This document shows positions 56,462 through 62,539 of a DNA stretch of 64,000 nt, piece after piece; position 1 is the first letter of the stretch; every line of letters starts with the position of its first letter. Made by a program: the position numbers and the translations under genes. This DNA comes from Streptomyces sp. SCSIO 30461 (GTDB lineage Bacteria; Actinomycetota; Actinomycetes; Streptomycetales; Streptomycetaceae). Below the pieces are notes generated by a model. It made no database searches. It was not told where the DNA came from and saw only the letters and a list, made by a program, of their open reading frames with translations. Where the stretch lies: the NCBI RefSeq assembly GCF_037023745.1, contig NZ_CP146101.1:2906001-2970000 (forward strand), read 5' to 3'.

Positions 56462-57147
56462 GGAGTGTCTCCATGGGTCGACGAGGTAGGGGCCGTGTCA
56501 CGGACGGGCCGCAGCCCGATCCCCGGCGAGGCGATGCCAGGAGGGATGTCGTTGGCGTGAGCGCACTCGGCGTACTGAGTAAGGGAGTTGTAGGAGCCGC
56601 CCCGCAGCAGGGCGACGCGGTCGCGGCGCCACGGCGCCATCGTCCACTCCCACACGTTGCCGCCCACGTCCCACAGGCCATCCGGGGTGCGGCCAGCTGA
56701 GTAGGCCCGGACCGGTGTGGGATGGCCGGGCCCGAGGTCGCGGAGGTTCGCGTGCCGGTGGCTGGGCAAGTGGTCACCCCAGGGGAAGCGGCGGATGGTG
56801 CCGGAGGCCATCCACTCCCATTCGGCGGATGTCGGGACCCTCGCCCCGAACCGGTGAGCAAGTTGGGCGGCTTGGGGCAGGGTCAGGCCGGTCACCGGCA
56901 TCCCGGCCACCGCCAGGGGTGCCGCGGCCCACCACAGCGTGGCTGCCTCCTGGGCGGGGTGCCACTCCCCGGCCGGAATTGGGCCGCCGGATATGCGGAT
57001 CCACTCCACCGGATCGATTTCTGCCGCTACCGTGGAGGTGTCCCGGGCAGCAGGTACGTTCCCCGGAGGAAGAACCGGCCCGCTCACCAGCACACGCGGG
57101 CTTGCCTCCGGCGAAAGACGGCCCTGTCCGGGCGCGCACCCGCTCAC
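56458..57147 (-). CDS. SUMF1/FGE-like domain protein without the FGE cysteines
   Basis: GTG 57147 overlaps the FolE stop (GTGA); upstream codons in this frame are antisense to nothing useful. The 229-residue protein has the FGE-sulfatase fold: MPVTGLTLPQAAQLAHRFGA, RVPTSAEWEWMASGT, FPWGDHLPSHRHANL, GLWDVGGNVWEWTMAP and LLRGGSYNSLTQYAECAHAN. The Cys pair that binds copper in formylglycine-generating enzyme (RGGSxxCHxSYC) is missing. It is thus more like the non-FGE members, such as the C-terminal half of EgtB, but no DinB domain is present. The role is unknown. Confidence 0.75.
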   Translation of the reverse strand: MSGCAPGQGRLSPEASPRVLVSGPVLPPGNVPAARDTSTVAAEIDPVEWIRISGGPIPAGEWHPAQEAATLWWAAAPLAVAGMPVTGLTLPQAAQLAHRFGARVPTSAEWEWMASGTIRRFPWGDHLPSHRHANLRDLGPGHPTPVRAYSAGRTPDGLWDVGGNVWEWTMAPWRRDRVALLRGGSYNSLTQYAECAHANDIPPGIASPGIGLRPVRDTAPTSSTHGDTP

Positions 57148-57743
57148 CGCCGCCCGGCCCCGGCCGCCGCGAGGAGTTCGCCCCCGAGGATGCCCCCGTC
57201 GGCGAATGCGCCACTGAGGCTGTGGCTCAGGGTACGGGCCTGGTCCTGGCGGACACCCCGCATGCTCATGCACAGGTGCGTGCCTTCGGCGACCACCCCG
57301 ACGTCAGCAGATCCGGTCACTTTGGCCACGTCCGCGGCGACGCCGTCGACGATCCGCTCCTGGAGCTGGAGGCGGTGCGCGTGCGCGGCAACGATCCGGG
57401 CGAACTTCGACAGGCCCAGCACGCTTCCGCAAGGCCGGTAGCCGATTGTCAACTCCAGCCTCATGGGCATCAGATGATGCTCGCACAGGCTCCAGGCGAC
57501 GATGCCCCGCACGATGACCACCCGGTCGGTGCCGGCGGGCAGGTCCTCCTCGAAGACGGTGTCCATGCGACCGGGGTCGTGGTCAAGGAATTCCGTCCAC
57601 CAGCGGGCGACCCGTTCCGGGGTGCCTTGCAGCCCCTCACGCTCCGGGTCTTCACCCACCGCCTCAAGGAGCTGTCGGCAGAGGTCGGCGACCTTCTCGC
57701 CGTTCACGCGCGGGCCCGGTAAGGGGGTGTCCTGGGTCGTCAT
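57144..57743 (-). CDS. folE: GTP cyclohydrolase I
   Basis: The 199-residue enzyme opens GTP to 7,8-dihydroneopterin triphosphate, the first step to 6-carboxytetrahydropterin and preQ0. Zinc ligands are visible in WSLCEHHLMPM and THLCMSMRGV; VLGLSKFARIV and RLQLQERIVDGVAADV complete the signature. The length is normal. ATG 57743 overlaps the previous stop by one base (TGATG). As the cell normally has a housekeeping copy, this is probably a pathway-dedicated one that works with QueD, QueE and QueC upstream. Confidence 0.93.
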   Translation of the reverse strand: MTTQDTPLPGPRVNGEKVADLCRQLLEAVGEDPEREGLQGTPERVARWWTEFLDHDPGRMDTVFEEDLPAGTDRVVIVRGIVAWSLCEHHLMPMRLELTIGYRPCGSVLGLSKFARIVAAHAHRLQLQERIVDGVAADVAKVTGSADVGVVAEGTHLCMSMRGVRQDQARTLSHSLSGAFADGGILGGELLAAAGAGRR

Positions 57744-58447
57744 CAGGCGCTGTCCTTCGTCTCGGTCCGTGCACCGGCACGGAGGATGGAAGCGGCGTTA
57801 GGGCCCTCGTGCAGCAGCAGGTCCAGGGCGCTCAGGCCCGGCTGCCAGCCGGGCGCGCTGCCGTAGGGGGGATGGGAGTACGTGGCGACCTCGACGGTGA
57901 TGGCACGGTCGGCCAGCAGACGGTGGTCGAGGTAGGCCAGCGCGCCGGTCCCCACCCGCAGTCGCGTCGCGCCGCGCTGTCTGCACAGATCGATCAGCAT
58001 GTCGGTCTGCCGTCCCGCCGGGGGTAGATCGCTGGTGCGCACCATTGCCATGGGTAGACCGAACGAGTCGAGCAGCAGCCTCAGCAACGCCGCGTTCAAG
58101 TCCGCGAGGTGCGTCCACGGCGTCCGATAGACGGCTCCGAGAGCCTCCCCGTGCTCGGGCCAGTACGGGGCGCGCCCGTACGTCTGGACGAGGCTGCGCC
58201 AGTGCCGCCCGGCCCACGCGGTGTCGGCGATGCGGGTGTCGGTGATGCGCTGTCCGAAACGGCGTCGCACCGGCACGGTGATCCTGAGAGGTCCGGGGGT
58301 ACCACGGATGTAGTTGCGGTTCTGCCAGCCTCGTTCGGTGAACTGCACGTGGTCCAACAGGACCAGTTCGTCCGCGTCGGTCAGCCGCGAGAAGTACCCG
58401 GGCCAGGGCAGATAGGCTGGCTGGTGGGCAACCAGGACGCCGCCCAT
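57743..58447 (-). CDS. WbqC-like family protein
   Basis: I choose ATG 58447, which overlaps the previous stop; a GTG six bases earlier is also possible. The 234-residue protein begins GGVLVAHQPAYLPWPGYFSR and continues DELVLLDHVQFTERGWQNRN and RITVPVRRRFGQRITDTRIA, the standard WbqC-like pattern (HQPxYxPWxGYF ... DDVQFxxxxWQNRN). Family members occur in O-antigen and natural-product gene clusters and are thought to modify amino sugars, but the reaction is not settled. The context fits a tailoring step on the sugar. Confidence 0.85.
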   Translation of the reverse strand: MGGVLVAHQPAYLPWPGYFSRLTDADELVLLDHVQFTERGWQNRNYIRGTPGPLRITVPVRRRFGQRITDTRIADTAWAGRHWRSLVQTYGRAPYWPEHGEALGAVYRTPWTHLADLNAALLRLLLDSFGLPMAMVRTSDLPPAGRQTDMLIDLCRQRGATRLRVGTGALAYLDHRLLADRAITVEVATYSHPPYGSAPGWQPGLSALDLLLHEGPNAASILRAGARTETKDSA

Positions 58448-59145
58448 CAGCACACCATCCGGTAGGTGACGAACGCTTCCGCCCGCTCGGCGCCGCAGGC
58501 TGCCCTGGTCGCGGAGTCGATCGCCCGGATCCGCTCCAGGGACCGAGGGTGGTCGCTATCGCGCAGCTCGCGGGCGTAGCACTCCAGCGCCTTGTCCTTC
58601 ACCGCCGCTGTGCTGGTGACGTCGACCCACACGGTGGGGCGCGGGAGCTCCCGGCTCCAGGCGTGGTCCTCGGGGCCGTGGAAGCCCAGGACCATCGGCG
58701 GCCAGTGCCGCAACGCCCCGCTGGGCCGGGCCGACGCGTAGGCGGCCTGATGGACGACCTGGTGGTCCTGGTGGACGGCCCCTGCCGCGGGGATGAGGAG
58801 CGCGGCCGGCTCCAGTGCGGCGAGGGAGAGCTCTGGGCCGGCCTCGATGAGGTGGACCAGTTCCGCAAGGTGACCTGCGAGGTCGCCGGCCTGGGTGGTG
58901 TCGCTCCAGGCGATGCGCCGACCGCTGACGCCGAGGACGTCACAGGCCGCATCGAACTCCTCGTGCCGCAGCCTGCTGTCGGTGGGGGTTCCCCACCGGG
59001 GCTGGGTCAGGCAGGCCACGGCCAGGACGTGTACGGCGATTCCGGCGGTGGTGAGGCGGGCGATGGTGCCCCCGGCGCCGAGGGTCTCGTCGTCGGGGTG
59101 CGGGGCGACAGCCAGAACGCGGTCGCCGGGGTTCAGGCCGAACAT
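58447..59145 (-). CDS. PIG-L/LmbE-family deacetylase
   Basis: ATG 59145 has a strong GGAGG site. The 232-residue protein carries the zinc motif AVAPHPDDETLGAGG near residue 15 and HQDHQVVHQAAY near residue 127, as in MshB and BshB. Enzymes of this family remove acetyl groups from GlcNAc-containing compounds. With two GT4 genes close by, the likely substrate is an N-acetylglucosaminyl intermediate. It starts 51 bp after the phosphoribosyltransferase stop. Confidence 0.87.
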   Translation of the reverse strand: MFGLNPGDRVLAVAPHPDDETLGAGGTIARLTTAGIAVHVLAVACLTQPRWGTPTDSRLRHEEFDAACDVLGVSGRRIAWSDTTQAGDLAGHLAELVHLIEAGPELSLAALEPAALLIPAAGAVHQDHQVVHQAAYASARPSGALRHWPPMVLGFHGPEDHAWSRELPRPTVWVDVTSTAAVKDKALECYARELRDSDHPRSLERIRAIDSATRAACGAERAEAFVTYRMVC

Positions 59146-59196
59146 GGCCTGCCTCCTCTTGATCCGTGGAAGGGTGACGGGTGCAGACGGTGCCGC

Positions 59197-59766
59197 TCAG
59201 GCACGGGTCCCGGGCGGCTTGGAATGACTGCGCAGACCGGTGAGCGGGGGCAGCGCTTCGATGCGGCCGGATTGCGGCTCGGGCTCCCACGGGAAGTGGA
59301 CCCAGTCGGCGACGTCCCAGCCCCAGATGTCGAGCGGGTACTGGGAGCCCTCGTTACGGCAGAGCACAGCCGTACGGACCTCGGAGGGGCTCACTGTGGC
59401 GGCGAGCACGTCCTCGACCGCGCGCAAGGTCGCCCCCGAGCCGCAAATGTCGTCGACGACCAGCAAACGGGCGGAAGCGGGCAGCGAGGCGAACGCGTCC
59501 TGGTTGTGCTCGTGATCGAGGAGAACCCGGCCGGTGGCGGCCTGCCGGATGCCCTCGGGCTCGTTGTGGCGAGCCCGGACGGCGACGGCCGGGACACCGA
59601 GCTGCTCGGCGACGATCTCGGCAAGGGGGACACCGCCGCGGGCGATTCCCAGGACGGCTGCCGGTGCGTGCTCGGCTTCCTGAGCCGCGATCAGGCATGC
59701 CGCGGTGAGGAAGTCGTCCTGTGCGAGCTGCCAGACGCGGTGGTTCTCGAAGATGCGGGTGGTCAC
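59197..59766 (-). CDS. Phosphoribosyltransferase
   Basis: GTG 59766 overlaps the previous stop (GTGA). The 189-residue protein has the type I PRTase core: AVLGIARGGVPLAEIVAEQL (PPi loop region), a flexible loop, and the PRPP-binding LLVVDDICGSGATLRAV. The C-terminal hood (YPLDIWGWDVADWVHFPWEP) resembles xanthine/hypoxanthine-type enzymes. Placed between preQ0 genes, it may join a deazapurine base to PRPP, as proposed for PRTases in the toyocamycin and tubercidin pathways. The base specificity is inferred. Confidence 0.85.
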   Translation of the reverse strand: MTTRIFENHRVWQLAQDDFLTAACLIAAQEAEHAPAAVLGIARGGVPLAEIVAEQLGVPAVAVRARHNEPEGIRQAATGRVLLDHEHNQDAFASLPASARLLVVDDICGSGATLRAVEDVLAATVSPSEVRTAVLCRNEGSQYPLDIWGWDVADWVHFPWEPEPQSGRIEALPPLTGLRSHSKPPGTRA

Positions 59767-60221
59767 GGCCAGCTCCAGGAGTCGAGGACGGCGTGGATGT
59801 CGATGCGGCGGTCCATCGGGTCGGTGATCAGGTACGTCCTCGTCACCGGGATCGGGCCGAGCACCTTGGCGTACGGGGGTTCCATCAGCAGCAGGGCCTC
59901 GGAGGAGGGGAATCGGGCCAGATGCCGGCGCAGGGCCTGAGACGTCGGTCCGGTCAAGACGCGCGCCCGCTCTTCGGTCATGGGCTGCTCGTACGTGGAG
60001 ACCGGCGCGTCAGCGGTGACCAACCCGTACCGGGCCGACAGCACCAGGACCCGAGCCCGCAGCCCGCTGCGCTCGGTGACCCTGTCGCGGACGAGCGGGA
60101 CGACCCACCCCTCGTACAGGTCGAGCGCGGGAATCGGGTCGGTTGTCACCCGCTTCTCCTTGCAGCACGCCACGACCACCAACCCGTTTGGGGTGGGGTG
60201 TTCAGCGGCCACGCTCGTCAC
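59763..60221 (-). CDS. DUF6884-like protein
   Basis: The start is uncertain: GTG 60221 or GTG 60212, both overlapping the queE end. The product of about 150 residues begins LVVVACCKEKRVTTDPIPAL and continues YEGWVVPLVRDRV and RVLVLSARYGLVTADAPVST, the pattern of DUF6884/YaaA-like proteins (CSxxK ... LSAKYGLL). Some relatives are linked to nucleotide or deazaguanine chemistry, but the reaction is unknown to me. The position inside the preQ0 gene block supports a role on the same base. Confidence 0.7.
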   Translation of the reverse strand: MTSVAAEHPTPNGLVVVACCKEKRVTTDPIPALDLYEGWVVPLVRDRVTERSGLRARVLVLSARYGLVTADAPVSTYEQPMTEERARVLTGPTSQALRRHLARFPSSEALLLMEPPYAKVLGPIPVTRTYLITDPMDRRIDIHAVLDSWSWP

Positions 60222-60918
60222 CCCACAGCAGCACGTGCAGACGGGTGCCGAGCCGGTAGCCCCGCTCCCGTACCGCACTCTCCAGGACACGCATCCCGGT
60301 GAGGATCGCTTCCGCGTCGGTGCCCTCAGGCATCACGGAGATGTCGGTCAGCGCGTGGGCCGCCTCCAACGCGGCGATCTCAGCAACTTCGGCCGGCTCG
60401 GAGACGACGAACTTGAAGCGGGCCCGGCGGGTGGTGACGAACGCCCGCAGAACATCGGGGACCAGCCGCCTTTCCTCCGGCATGGCTGCTCCGAACCGGG
60501 ACAGTTTCGGCGAGACGTTGAAGTACGGTCCGGCCGCCACCAGAGCCTCGGAGGGGGCGATGGTGCCGTTCGTCTCGATCTCCACCGTCCGCCCAGCCGC
60601 CCGTAGCGCCTTGACCAGCTCGGTCAGGCCGGCCATCTGGATCAGCGGTTCGCCGCCGGTGATGACCACGAGGCCCTCTGGTTGGTCCAAGGCCCATGCG
60701 AGCAGCTCCTCGACGCTCTCGTAGTGGGCCTCCCTGCGCAGGTCGTACCGGCTGGTGTCCCAGGTGTAGGGGGTGTCGCACGGCGAGCAGATGAGGTTGC
60801 ACAGGGCGAGGCGGATGAAGCATGCGGGCACCCCGGTGCTGGGGCCCTCGCCTTGGACCGTGCCGCTGAACCTCTCCGAGACCCGAACCCGTATGCCGCA
60901 GGACTGAACTGCGCTCAT
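60202..60918 (-). CDS. queE: 7-carboxy-7-deazaguanine synthase (radical SAM)
   Basis: ATG 60918 overlaps the queD stop (ATGA). The 238-residue protein has SGTVQGEGPSTGVPACFIRL and the radical-SAM cluster motif CNLICSPC (C-x3-C-x2-C) followed by DTPYTWD, then VVITGGEPLIQ and VEIETNGTIAP, all typical of QueE. It converts 6-carboxytetrahydropterin to 7-carboxy-7-deazaguanine. A longer open frame upstream of ATG 60918 is antisense-like Arg/Pro-rich sequence and was discarded. Confidence 0.92.
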   Translation of the reverse strand: MSAVQSCGIRVRVSERFSGTVQGEGPSTGVPACFIRLALCNLICSPCDTPYTWDTSRYDLRREAHYESVEELLAWALDQPEGLVVITGGEPLIQMAGLTELVKALRAAGRTVEIETNGTIAPSEALVAAGPYFNVSPKLSRFGAAMPEERRLVPDVLRAFVTTRRARFKFVVSEPAEVAEIAALEAAHALTDISVMPEGTDAEAILTGMRVLESAVRERGYRLGTRLHVLLWGDERGR

Positions 60919-61616
60919 GCCGTGCCTCCTGCATACTCGGCCCAGCTGGTCTCCGTCTCCGAGACCCGCAGGCACGTGCCGCCCCAGATGGTGACGCCCA
61001 TGGCCCGGTCCATCAGCCACTGCGAGAAGTGCTGGGCGAGGTTCTCCGAGGTCGGATTCATTCCGGGGATCACCTCGTTCAGCACCTTGCCGTGCATGGC
61101 GCTTCGCAGGTGGTTCCGTAGCAGTACGGGTACGGCCCCGAGCCGGGGGACTGCGGAGATGGGCACGCTGAGCACGTAGGAATGGCCGTGCAGGCGTCCG
61201 CATGGATGTCTGTCGTGTAGCCCGTGCAGCCGGTGCGACGCCTCGAAGGTGGCGAATGCTGCCGATGGGAGAGGCTGCGGTCGCCCGGTCCGGACCCGGA
61301 CCTCTTCCAGCACGGAGGCGATGTCGGCCGGCAGGTGGTTGCGTGCCCACGTGAAGAGGTGTTCGGAGATTCCCTCGTTGGAGACGTCCGTGACGGAGTC
61401 GTTGACGATCCGGTGGTCCAGTGCATCGTCGATGTACCGCTTGAGAGGGGCAAGGTCGCCGAAGTCGGCGACGAATCCCTCCGGGCTGAGCACCCTGGAG
61501 GACAGCACGGCCTCCGCGGTGAACGAGTGGCCGTTGTAACTGCCGTCGCGGAGCCGTCGTGTGGCTTCGAAGCGGAAGTTCTTCCCAATCCGGAAGAGGT
61601 GCTGGGTCCTGCTCAT
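60915..61616 (-). CDS. queD: Double-domain 6-carboxytetrahydropterin synthase
   Basis: ATG 61616 overlaps the queC stop (ATGA). At 233 residues it is twice the normal QueD length and holds two PTPS domains (about 8-112 and 120-228). Domain 2 keeps the zinc site and Cys: FEASHRLHGLHDRHPCGRLH-GH (H128, C139, H143, H145) and PTSEN (E191). Domain 1 has lost zinc ligands (FEATRRL, NGHSF) but keeps DALDHRIVND (D67, H68), while the matching place in domain 2 is SAMHGKV. In PTPS enzymes the Cys and the Asp-His pair come from different subunits, so the halves look complementary. It makes the QueE substrate. Confidence 0.9.
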   Translation of the reverse strand: MSRTQHLFRIGKNFRFEATRRLRDGSYNGHSFTAEAVLSSRVLSPEGFVADFGDLAPLKRYIDDALDHRIVNDSVTDVSNEGISEHLFTWARNHLPADIASVLEEVRVRTGRPQPLPSAAFATFEASHRLHGLHDRHPCGRLHGHSYVLSVPISAVPRLGAVPVLLRNHLRSAMHGKVLNEVIPGMNPTSENLAQHFSQWLMDRAMGVTIWGGTCLRVSETETSWAEYAGGTA

Positions 61617-62323
61617 CGCCCGATGCCCTTCGGTGTTCGCATATAGACGGTGGGGTCGGTCACGGCGGCCTCGTCGAACGCCTCCCGGCGCTCCACGCAC
61701 GTCCCGCAGGCGCCGCAGTGCACCTCGCCGCCCTGGTAGCAGGACCAGGTCAGCTCGAAGGGCACGCCCAGGCGGGTGCCCTCGCGCACGATGTCGGCCT
61801 TGGTGAGTTCCAGGAACGGAGCGACGAGCTGGAAGTCGGCGTCGACGTGGCCCTCATTTCCCGCCCGCAGGGACGCTTCGATGAGGGTGAAGAATTCCGG
61901 CCGGCAGTCCGGGTAGATCGCGTGGTCCCCGGAGTGCGCCCCGAACGCCACCGCGTCCGCCCCTGCCGCGACCGCGGCGCCCGCCGCGATCTCCAGCATG
62001 ATCGCGTTCCGGTTCGGGACGACCGTGCTGCGCATCGTCTCGGCGCGGTAGTGGCCGTGCGGTACCTCGATGGCCGGGTCGGTCAGAGCGGAGCCGCCCA
62101 GGATCCGGCCCAGCGACGTCAGGTCGACGATGTCGTGAGACAGGCCGAGCTGATCGGCCAGGCTCGCGGCGTGAGCCAGTTCCTTGACGTGGCGCTGTCC
62201 GTAGTTGAACGAGAGGAGGCTCACGGCGACGCCCTCGTCGCGGAGCTTGTAGGCCGTGACGGCGCTGTCCAGGCCGCCGGAGAAGATGAGCACCGCGTGA
62301 CGCGGTGCGGTAGTTCGAGGCAT
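61613..62323 (-). CDS. queC: 7-cyano-7-deazaguanine (preQ0) synthase
   Basis: ATG 62323 follows GGAAGGG; earlier codons of the open frame are in the control region. The 236-residue protein has the PP-loop VLIFSGGLDSAVTAYKLRDE, LLSFNYGQRHVKEL, VPNRNAIMLEIAAG and the zinc site WSCYQGGEVHCGACGTCVER with four Cys. QueC turns 7-carboxy-7-deazaguanine, ammonia and ATP into preQ0. It is the first gene of the long minus-strand operon. Confidence 0.94.
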   Translation of the reverse strand: MPRTTAPRHAVLIFSGGLDSAVTAYKLRDEGVAVSLLSFNYGQRHVKELAHAASLADQLGLSHDIVDLTSLGRILGGSALTDPAIEVPHGHYRAETMRSTVVPNRNAIMLEIAAGAAVAAGADAVAFGAHSGDHAIYPDCRPEFFTLIEASLRAGNEGHVDADFQLVAPFLELTKADIVREGTRLGVPFELTWSCYQGGEVHCGACGTCVERREAFDEAAVTDPTVYMRTPKGIGR

Positions 62324-62539
62324 GGGTGTGCCCTTCCGAGGTCCCCCGAACCTTGTCCGGGGCAATGGTTTGTGTGGACCTGGGTCTGCTGTGCGGCGAG
62401 GGAATCCGCCAGCCATACGAGCGGGGTCGGACTACCTTCGACGCCGCCTGGTACCAGTCAGCCCGAAGCGGGCAGGATGAGGCATCGGTGAGCCGCGCTC
62501 ACTCACGCATTCCGCGAACTCACTTACGGGGGGCTGCAC
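62324..62539. promoter_or_regulatory. Divergent control region of the operon and its regulator
   Basis: This 216-bp gap separates queC (minus) from the XRE-deformylase gene (plus) and must carry promoters for both. No perfect -35/-10 pair stands out, as is common in Streptomyces. A 10-bp direct repeat close to the plus-strand start is listed separately. Confidence 0.6.
62498..62528 (+). repeat. 10-bp direct repeat, candidate operator
   Basis: CTCACTCACG (62498-62507) and CTCACTTACG (62519-62528) are direct repeats with one mismatch, 21 bp apart from start to start, i.e. two helical turns on one DNA face. They end 11 bp before the ATG of the XRE gene. This suggests binding of a dimer or two monomers, probably the XRE protein repressing itself. 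Confidence 0.45.

Noticed and set aside
59763..62323. Dpd-type 7-deazaguanine DNA modification island
   Set aside because: No DpdA-like TGT or other Dpd proteins were recognised; glycosyltransferases and exporters favour a secreted compound. Kept only as a weak alternative.
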